A stretch of DNA of 22,769 nt, from contig JBKPSJ010000098.1 of the NCBI GenBank assembly GCA_046765875.1, positions 1 to 22,769 on the forward strand, read 5' to 3'. How positions within the stretch are numbered: position 1 is the stretch's first letter; every line of letters starts with the position of its first letter. Both the position numbers and the translations under genes were made by a program. Below the pieces are notes generated by a model. That model did no database searches. It was given only the letters and a program-made list of their open reading frames with translations, and had not been told where the DNA came from. This DNA comes from DASRHY01 sp046765875. Its GTDB lineage: Bacteria; Actinomycetota; Actinomycetes; Propionibacteriales; Kribbellaceae. Positions 1 to 6,937 of this stretch are shown here, in pieces.

Positions 1-128
1 GTTTCATGGTCTACAAACTGTGACCGCGCGACTACATTGTCAAGACCCTGCATAAAGTGAGCGCGCTCTCACGCGCAGAAAAGCCGAGAAATGTACAGGT
101 CTTTACAGAGACCTGGAGGAGGAAAGGC

Positions 129-163
129 GACGGCCCCCGGCGGGGGGGTGACCGGGGGCCGTC
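129..163. terminator. Terminator-like hairpin, 12-bp perfect stem
   Basis: Arms GACGGCCCCCGG (129-140) and CCGGGGGCCGTC (152-163) are exact reverse complements around an 11-base G-rich loop. The stem is very GC-rich and has no T-tract after it, as is common for actinomycete terminators. It could end transcription coming from the left, outside the window. The strand cannot be decided. Confidence 0.55.
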
Positions 164-396
164 TTCGGCCACGGGCTCGGGGGGAGGAGCCGGGGGCCGT
201 TCAGGAGGCGACAGTCTGCCACTGTCAGGGAGGCATTTACCCCCCCATTGCCCGAGTCACACATCAGCCCCAGAGTTTTTTCCCCGAGTCTCGACGGTGC
301 CCCGAACGGGTCAGTGTCACTGTCGCACTACCGACAGTCTAACCACGTTGGGGTCAGGACCAAAAGACTGGGTGGCTTGATACCTGACCGCAATCT

Positions 397-421
397 CCGA
401 TACCCGTGCGTTCAGTATCGG
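397..421. promoter_or_regulatory. Dyad just upstream of HAD gene, possible operator
   Basis: CCGATAC (397-403) and GTATCGG (415-421) form a perfect 7-base inverted repeat with an 11-base spacer, ending 7 bases before the ATG at 429. A TTGATA hexamer at 377-382 could be a -35 with a weak GATACC -10 at 399-404. If so, the dyad would cover the -10 and transcription start. The dyad is seen; the promoter and operator roles are inference. Confidence 0.3.
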
Positions 422-428
422 CTCTGTC

Positions 429-1304
429 ATGAAGCGTACGTTGTCAGCACTAAGTGCGATCGAACAACTACTCAGAGTCGGACCAGCACGTACTCCCTAT
501 GCTCTGATCATGCAGCGCACCGCGGCCTTCTTCGACCTCGACAAGACCGTGATCGCCAAGTCGAGCACGCTCGCGTTCTCCCGGCCGTTCTTCGCCGGCG
601 GACTGATCAACCGGCGGGTGGTGCTGCGAAGCTCGTACGCGCAGTTCGTCTACCTGATCGGTGGTGCCGACCACGACCAGATGGAACGGTTGCGCCAGTA
701 CATCTCGTCGATGGTCACCGGCTGGGACGTCCAGACCGTACGGGACATCGTTGCCGAAACACTGCACCACATCGTCGACCCGATCGTGTACGACGAGGCG
801 GTGACGCTGATCGAGCAGCACCACGCGGCCGGCCGCGATGTCGTGATCGTCTCGTCGTCGGGGTCCGAGGTGGTCGAGCCGATCGGCAAGATGCTCGGCG
901 CCGACCGTGTCGTCGCGACACAGATGGTTGTCGCCGACGGCAAGTACACAGGCGAGATCGAGCACTACGTGTACGGACCGGCCAAGGCGACGGCTATCCG
1001 CGACCTCGCCGACACGTACGACCTGGCCGAGAGCTATGCGTATTCCGACTCGGTCACCGATGTACCAATGCTCGAGTCCGTCGGTCATCCGGTTGCTGTC
1101 AATCCGGACAAACAGTTGCGCAAGGTCGCGACGGAACGCGGCTGGCCGATACGCGACTTCAGCGAGCCGGTCGGGCTGAACGAGCGGACCCGGTTCCGCG
1201 CGGTCAGCCGACCGGTGCTGGCTGCGACCGCACTGGGCGCCGGCGTCGCTGCCGCCGGCCTCGTCGCGTACGCCGCACGCCGTCGTAAGACAACTGGCTG
1301 GTAA
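429..1304 (+). CDS. HAD-IB family hydrolase (SerB-like phosphatase) with C-terminal membrane anchor
   Basis: Predicted HAD-superfamily phosphohydrolase of the IB (phosphoserine phosphatase-like) subfamily. Motif I is FFDLDKT (residues 34-40, nucleophile D36 and acid/base D38), motif II is the SSS run at 142-144, motif III is K186, and motif IV is YSDSVTDVP (205-213, D207 and D211). All catalytic positions are present, so it should be active; the substrate is unknown. Residues 262-282 are hydrophobic and are followed by RRRK, consistent with a C-terminal membrane anchor. The start is uncertain: the first 27 residues are atypical for the family, and ATG at 510 (M28) lies just before the conserved core. 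Neither start has a clear ribosome site. The gene converges on the Fic-like gene; in my recollection HAD-IB and Fic-like genes are neighbours in other actinomycetes, which hints at a shared role. Confidence 0.85.
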   Translation: MKRTLSALSAIEQLLRVGPARTPYALIMQRTAAFFDLDKTVIAKSSTLAFSRPFFAGGLINRRVVLRSSYAQFVYLIGGADHDQMERLRQYISSMVTGWDVQTVRDIVAETLHHIVDPIVYDEAVTLIEQHHAAGRDVVIVSSSGSEVVEPIGKMLGADRVVATQMVVADGKYTGEIEHYVYGPAKATAIRDLADTYDLAESYAYSDSVTDVPMLESVGHPVAVNPDKQLRKVATERGWPIRDFSEPVGLNERTRFRAVSRPVLAATALGAGVAAAGLVAYAARRRKTTGW

Positions 1305-1484
1305 CACAGCCAACCAACAACGAGCCCTTCCCTGTAAGGAAAAGGCGGGGTACAAAGGTTGCAACAGCACGACATCCGGGCACCCACGCGGCGACCGGCC
1401 CATCCCAAAGGGGCAGTCGATCACAGGCTTGACCTGAGGCGACAGACGCAGCGCACGCTTGGTAACCCGGATGGCGTGTCAGCG

Positions 1485-1511
1485 ACGGCGCTCTCCCCGT
1501 GGGGGCGCCGT
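1485..1511. terminator. Bidirectional terminator-like hairpin
   Basis: ACGGCG (1485-1490) pairs with CGCCGT (1506-1511), and CCCC (1495-1498) pairs with GGGG in the opposite arm, around a small loop. It lies 14 bases beyond the stop of the Fic-like gene, and rightward transcription of the HAD gene would also run into it, so it can serve both convergent genes. A second, weaker stem-loop (1324-1346, GCC...GGC) sits directly behind the HAD stop codon. Confidence 0.55.
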
Positions 1512-1525
1512 TCGCACTGTCCGGG

Positions 1526-2305
1526 TCAGGTGTTCTGGTGCAGAGGCGATCGCTCGGCGCCGAGCGCCACCACCTCGCACGATCTGAGCAGCCAATCGCG
1601 TACCCCGGTAACTCCGCCGGACGCATATTGCCGCAGCGCACCGGCGTACGAGCCACGTAGTTCGAGATGGCCGGCTTCGGGAACAGTTGCACCGACACGA
1701 TCGATGCCGCGGGCAACCAAAACCAGACGCTCGGCCGCCCGCGCGACCAACCCGTTTGCTTGCGGGAACGGCCGCAAGACCGCCAGCTCGGCATGGACGA
1801 CGGCCGCCACCAGGATGCCCGGTGCCTCGGACGGCCGGGTCAGCGCCTCGGACAGCCCGGCCAGCCGCTCCCAGACCACGGCGGCCGACGGTGCCGGGTC
1901 GAGTCCCTCGATGTCATCCGGTACCGGCTCGTGCGCGGCGCGCAGGTGGCCGAGCTCGTCCGGGTTCGCGGCCAGATCCGCCGCGGCCAGCTGGTGAAGC
2001 CGGGTCCATACCTGGACCGGGTTGACGTCGGCGTGCGCCGCCAGCGCCATCAGCTCAGCCGTCATCCGTACCGCCCCGGTGGCCAGCGGATCGTCGGCGC
2101 CGCGGCGTACGTCATCCAGCGTCGCCGAACTGCCGGCCAGCGCGGCGGAGGCGTGCGCACCACGGAGCAGCGCCTCCGACGTGATCTCGGGGCTGACCTT
2201 GCGCAGGCCGCGGTCGCGTAACAGCACGTCCACGGCGTCGCGGGCGTGCCGGGCGGCCTGCCCGACCCCTTCGAGGCCGGTCAGTGGGGCGAACACGTCG
2301 GTCAT
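1526..2305 (-). CDS. Fic-fold protein with degenerate active site
   Basis: A 259-residue protein related to the Fic/DOC fold. The N-terminal part (about 45-68) resembles the helix before the Fic core that carries the inhibitory SxxxE/G element. The core motif, normally HPFxxGNGR, reads LRPFPQANGLVAR (177-189). The catalytic histidine is replaced by arginine (R178) and the glycine-rich loop is altered, so AMP transfer is unlikely; it may be a pseudoenzyme or binding protein. I chose ATG at 2305, which starts MTDVFAPLTG. The frame stays open upstream to 2407, but that part has poor codon use and no family match. AGGGTGG lies just upstream of this ATG, either as a weak ribosome site or as part of a TAGGGT -10 for a nearly leaderless transcript. 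Such proteins are sometimes annotated 'oxidoreductase', for which I see no support. Confidence 0.7.
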   Translation of the reverse strand: MTDVFAPLTGLEGVGQAARHARDAVDVLLRDRGLRKVSPEITSEALLRGAHASAALAGSSATLDDVRRGADDPLATGAVRMTAELMALAAHADVNPVQVWTRLHQLAAADLAANPDELGHLRAAHEPVPDDIEGLDPAPSAAVVWERLAGLSEALTRPSEAPGILVAAVVHAELAVLRPFPQANGLVARAAERLVLVARGIDRVGATVPEAGHLELRGSYAGALRQYASGGVTGVRDWLLRSCEVVALGAERSPLHQNT

Positions 2306-2453
2306 GGTCAGCCACCCTATGGAGTCACCGCTCGGATACGAGAGTGGGGTCCGTGACCATGCGATAGGGCATTCTGGTCCGCGTGACACGACGACGTCGC
2401 TGAACACCCTCGTCCGGAGTTCAGTCCTGCGCGTCCTCGTTTAGTCGTCGCTC

Positions 2454-2759
2454 ATGTCCACTCTCACCGGGCCGGTTCGCCGCCGCATCGCCGCCTTCGG
2501 TTCCGATCTCGACGCCGAGAGCCGGCCCGGCCGGTTCCCCACTTCCAGAGCAGCCTGCCGGCTGGCCAGGGAACTGAAGTTGCCCCCAGCAACGATCGCC
2601 GAGCTCGAGATCGACGACCTCGGTACGGTCACGATCACGCCGCCCGGCTTCGTCACGGAGCGCGCGCTCGCGGCCGAGGTCGAGGCGGTCCTCAAAGGCA
2701 GGAGTCCCCCGGCCAGAACGGTGCGGGTCGCCGCGCAGAGTGCGAGCGACAAGATGTGA
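2454..2759 (+). CDS. Small protein of unknown function
   Basis: 101 residues, not recognised. The middle part (about 44-82) looks structured: alternating charged and hydrophobic residues, with IDDLGTVTITPP followed by a helix-like TERALAAEVEAVL. The N-terminus is basic and serine/proline-rich. Third codon positions are mostly G/C apart from a few rare AGA/AGG codons, which favours a real gene over the antisense frame covering the same span. There is no clear ribosome site before the ATG. It is divergent from the Fic-like gene, and its stop codon lies 1 base before the left arm of the long inverted repeat preceding the acetyltransferase, so the two may be co-transcribed. No signal peptide or membrane segment. 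Confidence 0.5.
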   Translation: MSTLTGPVRRRIAAFGSDLDAESRPGRFPTSRAACRLARELKLPPATIAELEIDDLGTVTITPPGFVTERALAAEVEAVLKGRSPPARTVRVAAQSASDKM

Positions 2760-2760
2760 C

Positions 2761-2839
2761 CTCCTGCGGTCAGAATTCGCCGCGCAGGGCGCCGGCCACC
2801 GTCAGGCCGTGCGTACGGGGTGAGTTCTGACCGCAGGAG
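2761..2839 (+). promoter_or_regulatory. 15-bp inverted repeat that can hide a ribosome binding site
   Basis: Arms CTCCTGCGGTCAGAA (2761-2775) and TTCTGACCGCAGGAG (2825-2839) are exact reverse complements separated by 49 bases. The right arm contains GCAGGAG, the best Shine-Dalgarno in this interval, placed 9 bases before the ATG of a short leader frame at 2849. In the folded RNA this site would be paired with CTCCTGC of the left arm. The loop has a smaller stem of its own (CGGCC...GGCCG, about 2792-2809). The pairing is seen; a switch function is inference. A simple terminator for the preceding small gene is the main alternative. Confidence 0.5.
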
Positions 2840-2848
2840 TGGACGAAA

Positions 2849-2884
2849 ATGACCGGCAATCACAGGACGATCGCCGTACCGTGA
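2849..2884 (+). CDS. Possible 11-residue leader peptide before the tandem GNAT gene
   Basis: ATG at 2849 begins a frame encoding MTGNHRTIAVP with stop TGA at 2882-2884. It has a good ribosome site (GCAGGAG, 2833-2839) at normal spacing. Its stop overlaps a GTG at 2881 (GTGA) that is in frame with the acetyltransferase, an arrangement typical of translational coupling. There is no run of a single amino acid that would suggest classical attenuation. It may be fortuitous. Confidence 0.3.
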   Translation: MTGNHRTIAVP

Positions 2885-2889
2885 CGAGC

Positions 2890-3864
2890 ATGGACTGGCC
2901 GGAGGGGATCGAGGCGCGACCGCTCGTGCTCGATGACGCGATCGCGCTCGCCGGGTTGCGCGCGGCGATCGAGAAGGTGGACGACGAGGGCGAGCACGAG
3001 GACGCGGATGACACCCGGGAGTGGCTGCGGCATCCCTGGTTCGACGGACCGAGCGGCTCGCTCGGGCTGTGGTCGGGTGACCGGATGGCCGGCTGGGCGG
3101 TGATCTGGAGCGGGCCGGAGCCGCGCGACACGGACCGGATCAACTTCATCGGAGGCGTGCACCCGGACTGGCGACGGCGCGGCCTCGGCGGTCGCCTGCT
3201 CGAGTGGGCGCACGACCGCGCTGGCGAGCGGCACCAGGACCGGCATCCGGACCTGGCCGGTGAACTGCACGCGCACGGCGGCGACGCGAACGCCGGCCTG
3301 CACGCCATGCTCGACAGCGCCGGCATGAGCCCGGTGCGCTACTTCGCCGAGATGACGCTCACTCTGTCCGACCGGCCCGACGCAGGTGCCGCGGTACCGG
3401 ACGGCCTGATCGTGACCGCGTTCGAGGACCGGTATGACGAGGCCACCAGGCTGGCGCACAACGAGGCGTTCCTAGATCACTGGGGCAGCACGCCGGCCGA
3501 CCCGGACGGGTGGCGGGCCCGGACCGCTGGAAGCAAGTCGTTCCGGCCCGGTCAGTCGCATCTGCTGCTGGACGGCGAGCAGGTCGCGTCGTACGTGATG
3601 GCCTACGAGTACGACGCCGAGACCGCCATCACCGGCCGCCGCGATGTGTACATCGGGCTGGTCGGAACCCGGCGGCCGTACCGCGGCCGCGGTGCCGCCA
3701 ACGCGCTGCTGGCGAGCACGCTCGCGGCTGCCGAGGCGGCCGGGTTCGAGACCGCGTCGCTGGGTGTCGACGCGGCGAATCCGACCGGTGCGCTCGGGTT
3801 GTACGAGCGTCTCGGCTTCACCGTCACCCGGCGCTCGACGACGTACTCGCTGCCGCTGTCCTGA
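2890..3864 (+). CDS. Tandem-GNAT N-acetyltransferase
   Basis: Two GNAT (Gcn5-related acetyltransferase) domains in one chain of 324 residues, a layout shared with mycothiol synthase MshD and several antibiotic or amine acetyltransferases. The first acetyl-CoA binding motif A is VHPDWRRRGLGGRLL (about 90-104); the second is VGTRRPYRGRGAANALL (about 258-274), followed by a canonical motif B region with NPTGALGLYERLGF (297-310). The C-terminal domain looks catalytic; the N-terminal one has a usable R/G loop but a less typical ending. The substrate cannot be told, and MshD identity is not supported by specific residues I can name. The start is ambiguous: ATG 2890 begins the natural GNAT N-terminus, GTG 2881 would be coupled to the leader frame, and GTG 2839 overlaps the ribosome site. 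Its 3' end overlaps the convergent MFS gene by 41 bases. Confidence 0.8.
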   Translation: MDWPEGIEARPLVLDDAIALAGLRAAIEKVDDEGEHEDADDTREWLRHPWFDGPSGSLGLWSGDRMAGWAVIWSGPEPRDTDRINFIGGVHPDWRRRGLGGRLLEWAHDRAGERHQDRHPDLAGELHAHGGDANAGLHAMLDSAGMSPVRYFAEMTLTLSDRPDAGAAVPDGLIVTAFEDRYDEATRLAHNEAFLDHWGSTPADPDGWRARTAGSKSFRPGQSHLLLDGEQVASYVMAYEYDAETAITGRRDVYIGLVGTRRPYRGRGAANALLASTLAAAEAAGFETASLGVDAANPTGALGLYERLGFTVTRRSTTYSLPLS

Positions 3865-5290
3865 CCCACGGCCGCAACGAGACGACGACCACGATCAGCG
3901 TCAGCACGGCGAAGACGAGCGACGCCGCGAACGCCGAGCCGATGCCCTCGGCCAGGGCGTGCACGGTGTCACCCGCGGCAGCGGCCGATCGGCTGGACGT
4001 GCCGTACACGGTCACCAGGATCGCGAGGCCGAGCGCTCCTCCGACCTGCTGGATCACGTTCAGCAGACCTGATGCGGCACCCGCGTCCTGCGGTTGCACA
4101 CCGGACACCGCACGGCTGACCAGCGGGATGAAGATCTGCCCGGCGCCGAACCCGAACAGCACCATCGGCCCGATCACCGAGCCCAGGTAGCTGCTTCCCT
4201 CGCCGATCCGGGTCAGCCACAGCATCCCGGCCACGATCAGGACCGAGCCGGTGATCATCAGCCGGGCCGGCCCGACCCGATCCATCAGCCGCGGAACCAC
4301 CCGGGCCATGCCGAACAACAGCGCGGTCAGCGGCAGGAACGCCAGTCCGGCCTCGAGCGGGCTGAACAGCAGCACCCCTTGGAGGAACTGGCTCAGGAAG
4401 AAGAACATCCCGAACATCGCGCTGACCACGAGCAGCATCGTCAGGTACGACAGGCTGCGGTCCCGGTCGAGGAACAGCCGCAGCGGCGTGATCGGCTGCT
4501 CGGCGCGGCGCTCGACCACCACGAACCCGACCAGCAACAGGACTCCCGCGGCGAACGCGGCCAGCGTGGTCGCGTTGGTCCAACCGTGCGCGCCTACCCG
4601 GGTGAGCCCGTACACGATCGATGTGATGCCGAGGGTCGAGGTGAGCGCACCGGCGGCGTCGAACCGGCCGGACCGGGTCGGCGTCTCGGTCAGGTAGTTC
4701 CGGGCGACGAGCACCAGTGCGATCCCGATCGGGACGTTGATGAACAGACCCCAGCGCCATGAGACCCAGTCGGTCAGCATGCCGCCGACCACCAGGCCGA
4801 CGCTTCCGCCGCCGGAGGACACCAGGCTGTAGTAGCCGAGTGCACGGTTGCGCGGCGGGCCCTCCTGGAAGGTCATGATCAGCAGGGTCAGCGCGGCCGG
4901 CGCGGCGATGGCGGCGCCGACTCCCTGCAGGGCGCGGGCCGCGAGCAGCATGCCGGCGGTCTGCGCCAGACCGCCGAGGAACGAGGCGGTCGTGAACACC
5001 GAGATGCCGGTGAGAAACACCCGGCGGCGGCCGAGGATGTCACCGGCCCGCGCACCGAGAAGCATCAGCCCGCCGAAGGCGAGCGCGTAGGCGTTCTGCA
5101 CCCAGGACAGGTCGGCCGCGCTGAACCCGAGCGCGGTCCGGACGTTGGGCAGCGCGACGATCACGACGGTCGCGTCCAGGACCACCATCAACTGGGTGAC
5201 CAGGATGACCGCCAGCATGATCGACTGGCGACGCCCGGTTCCGGGCGTGCCCGTACCGGCGCCCGAGGGCGCCACAGACGTGGATGACAC
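3824..5290 (-). CDS. MFS drug exporter, DHA2 (EmrB/QacA) type, 14 membrane segments
   Basis: 488 residues, a proton-driven multidrug or metabolite exporter of the inner membrane. Seen: an N-terminal LDATVVIVALP segment typical of DHA2 transmembrane helix 1, loop motif A GARAGDILGRRRVF (about 79-92), motif C-like GGGSVGLVVGGMLTDWVSWRWGLF, and a string of hydrophobic helices adding up to about 14. The start is GTG at 5290, with AAGGAG 10 bases upstream. It is divergent from a TetR regulator across a 112-base gap containing a perfect TetR-type dyad inside the exporter promoter, the usual layout of a drug-inducible efflux pair. The substrate is unknown. The Ser/Ala-rich tail is encoded opposite the end of the acetyltransferase gene. 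Confidence 0.92.
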   Translation of the reverse strand: MSSTSVAPSGAGTGTPGTGRRQSIMLAVILVTQLMVVLDATVVIVALPNVRTALGFSAADLSWVQNAYALAFGGLMLLGARAGDILGRRRVFLTGISVFTTASFLGGLAQTAGMLLAARALQGVGAAIAAPAALTLLIMTFQEGPPRNRALGYYSLVSSGGGSVGLVVGGMLTDWVSWRWGLFINVPIGIALVLVARNYLTETPTRSGRFDAAGALTSTLGITSIVYGLTRVGAHGWTNATTLAAFAAGVLLLVGFVVVERRAEQPITPLRLFLDRDRSLSYLTMLLVVSAMFGMFFFLSQFLQGVLLFSPLEAGLAFLPLTALLFGMARVVPRLMDRVGPARLMITGSVLIVAGMLWLTRIGEGSSYLGSVIGPMVLFGFGAGQIFIPLVSRAVSGVQPQDAGAASGLLNVIQQVGGALGLAILVTVYGTSSRSAAAAGDTVHALAEGIGSAFAASLVFAVLTLIVVVVSLRPWVRTAAASTSSSAG

Positions 5291-5356
5291 AGTGAGTGTG
5301 CTCCTTCCCCATGAAGGGGCTAGAGTGGAAGTCGAAAGCGGAGCGCTCCTCCGGAT

Positions 5357-5385
5357 ACAATACGGAGGTACCCTCCGTTTTGCAA
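5357..5385 (-). promoter_or_regulatory. Promoter of the MFS exporter
   Basis: Reading leftward: -35 TTGCAA (5385-5380), a 17-base spacer, -10 TATTGT (5362-5357). Spacing is ideal for a housekeeping sigma factor. The spacer is almost filled by the dyad at 5362-5378. On the other strand TACAAT (5356-5361) is a plausible -10 for tetR with no convincing -35; its start site would fall within the same dyad. Confidence 0.6.
5362..5378. promoter_or_regulatory. TetR operator, perfect 17-base dyad
   Basis: ACGGAGG (5362-5368), TAC, CCTCCGT (5372-5378): a perfect 7+3+7 palindrome between divergent exporter and tetR genes. Size, symmetry and position inside the exporter promoter spacer fit binding by the adjacent TetR-family protein, repressing the exporter and probably itself. 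The dyad is seen; binding is inferred. Confidence 0.7.
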
Positions 5386-5402
5386 CGGTTTGCTGGAGAA
5401 AG

Positions 5403-5984
5403 ATGTCCCTGCCTCAGATGCCGCCGCTGCAGCGGCCGACCCGCGCCGACGCGCGGCGCAACTACGACCTGCTGATCGCGGCTGCCCGGCAGGCGTTCCT
5501 CGAGCACGGCCAGCACGCGTCGCTGGAGGAGATCGCGCGTCGCGCCGGGGTTGGGATCGGCACCCTCTACCGGCGGTTCCCGAACCGACAGGCGCTGCTC
5601 GAGGCCGTGTACGTCGAGGAGATCCAGTCGATGTGCGAGGGCGCGCTCAAGCTGCTCGACCTACCGCCGTACGAGGCACTCGTCACCTGGCTGACCGACT
5701 TCGTCGACTTCGCAGTCGCCAAGAGCGCGGTCGCGCGGGAGTTGGTCGAGTCGATCGGTAAGGACTCGGAGTTCTTCGCCGGCTGCCGGGTCTCGATCGA
5801 GAGCACGGCGTCGCTGATGTTCACGCGGGCCCAGGAGGCCGGTGAGATCCGCCGAGACGTCGACCCGCTCGACGTGCTCAAACTTGTCGGCGGCATGGCT
5901 CACAGCTCGGGGAAGCCCGACGAGGTGCACCGGATGCTCGGCCTGGTCCTCGACGGCCTCCGGACAGGCCCAGCCTCGCGTTAG
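5403..5984 (+). CDS. TetR/AcrR family transcriptional repressor
   Basis: 193 residues. The N-terminal DNA-binding domain is clear: a helix-turn-helix at about 40-60 (SLEEIARRAGVGIGTLYRRF) followed by the typical NRQALLEAVY helix. The C-terminal two-thirds form the variable ligand-binding and dimerisation domain. Start ATG 5403 has GGAGAAAG directly before it; the frame stays open upstream but would run through the divergent promoter, so the longer forms are rejected. The likely job is ligand-relieved repression of the divergent MFS exporter through the 17-base dyad. Its stop codon TAG shares three bases with the stop TAA of the convergent epimerase gene. Confidence 0.93.
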   Translation: MSLPQMPPLQRPTRADARRNYDLLIAAARQAFLEHGQHASLEEIARRAGVGIGTLYRRFPNRQALLEAVYVEEIQSMCEGALKLLDLPPYEALVTWLTDFVDFAVAKSAVARELVESIGKDSEFFAGCRVSIESTASLMFTRAQEAGEIRRDVDPLDVLKLVGGMAHSSGKPDEVHRMLGLVLDGLRTGPASR

Positions 5985-6937
5985 CGGGTGTGCCCGGCCA
6001 GGCGGAGCCGGTGCTCGATGTCCTCGGCCGTGGCGGCGATTCCGGCCGGCAGTGTGGTCCGGGCGTACCGGTCGAGCTCGGGCCAGCGCACGGACTTCAG
6101 CCGCAGGTCACGTGCCTGCAGCGCCGAGCTCGCAGTCGACACCAACTCGATCCGCGGCCGCTTGCGCAGCACCCGGGTGGTCTCCGCGATCAGTGCGGCC
6201 ACCGACGTCACGCGACCCGAGGCGAGGATCTTGATCATCACCGGGTCACCACCCGCGACGACATCGCGTACGCCATCCAACCCGGCCACGACCATGTCGG
6301 CGCAGTCCCCGACCATCAGGTAGTCCCGCAACGTGTCCAGCGGTACGTAGATCGACAGCGGCTGGCCGGTGAAGTGCGCGCGGCACAGGTGCGAGACCAG
6401 GCCCTGCGGCTTGTCGATGTTCTGCCCCGGCCCGTACAGGTTGGCGATCCGGCCGATGAGCGCCGCCATCCCGGTAGCCCGGGCGACCGCAGCGAGCTCG
6501 GCCTCCTTGGTCAGCTTCGTCCAGCCGTACGGTGCCAATGGGCGCGGCTCGCTGTCCTCGGTGTACGGCGGGGCCGACGGCGAGCCGGCGTACACGCCTC
6601 CGGCTGACGAGGCGAGGAAGAACGCCCCGCGAGAACACACCTCCGGGTTCTCCGCGACATGTCGGACGAAGTCGGTGAACACCGCTGCGTCCTGCTCCAG
6701 CGCCTCGGGCGAGCTCGACACCACGCCCGCGCCGGCGCACCAGGCGATGTTCCATGGACCGCCGGCGGCACGGTCGAGCAGTTCGGCGTACCCGCGCTCG
6801 AGTGCCTCGCGGGCCTCGCCCGGGTCGGCCCAGTGAACCTTGACGGTGATGACCTCGTGATCGCCGGCGGCCAGCCTGGTGACGACGTGGCGGCCGAGCA
6901 GGCCACCCGCGCCGACCACCCAGGTCGGCGCGGTCAC
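5981..6937 (-). CDS. NAD-dependent epimerase/dehydratase (extended SDR)
   Basis: 318 residues. The Rossmann NAD-binding motif is VVGAGGLLGRHV (7-18). The catalytic set is S110/S111 plus Y137 and K141 (YGWTK), followed by RIANLYGPGQN, typical of nucleotide-sugar epimerases, reductases or 4,6-dehydratases. The start is GTG 6937, whose GTGA overlaps the stop of the glycosyltransferase gene, so translation is probably coupled. The frame upstream of it is an antisense-like extension inside the glycosyltransferase gene. It is the last gene of the leftward run starting at the acyl carrier protein. The likely role is modifying a nucleotide sugar, or a sugar transferred by the partner glycosyltransferase; the exact reaction cannot be told. 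Confidence 0.88.
   Translation of the reverse strand: MTAPTWVVGAGGLLGRHVVTRLAAGDHEVITVKVHWADPGEAREALERGYAELLDRAAGGPWNIAWCAGAGVVSSSPEALEQDAAVFTDFVRHVAENPEVCSRGAFFLASSAGGVYAGSPSAPPYTEDSEPRPLAPYGWTKLTKEAELAAVARATGMAALIGRIANLYGPGQNIDKPQGLVSHLCRAHFTGQPLSIYVPLDTLRDYLMVGDCADMVVAGLDGVRDVVAGGDPVMIKILASGRVTSVAALIAETTRVLRKRPRIELVSTASSALQARDLRLKSVRWPELDRYARTTLPAGIAATAEDIEHRLRLAGHTR

Larger units (their letters stand above)
1..428. other. Gene-free leader region with several dyads
   Basis: No coding region with actinomycete-like codon use is visible on either strand. The stretch holds a perfect 12-base inverted repeat (129-163), two dyads built from the same hexamer GACAGT/ACTGTC (210-226, and a 7-base-arm version at 319-338), and a 7-base dyad just before the HAD gene (397-421). 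Reading frames that cross it are G- and R-rich, out of frame with the downstream gene and look non-coding. It may be the 3' end and control region of a gene outside the window plus the promoter region of the HAD gene. Confidence 0.6.

Noticed and set aside
248..1288. Long rightward open frame of 346 codons
   Set aside because: It is out of frame with the HAD gene, extremely Arg-rich and without family features; a high-GC shadow.
1305..1525. tRNA or known riboswitch in the convergent gap
   Set aside because: No cloverleaf and no recognisable riboswitch core could be assembled on either strand.
2306..2407. N-terminal extension of the Fic-like protein
   Set aside because: It would run over the probable promoter and has no family match; ATG 2305 begins the conserved part.
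2890..3864. Mycothiol synthase MshD
   Set aside because: Tandem GNAT layout and length fit, but I see no specific residues or mycothiol context; left as a general tandem-GNAT enzyme.
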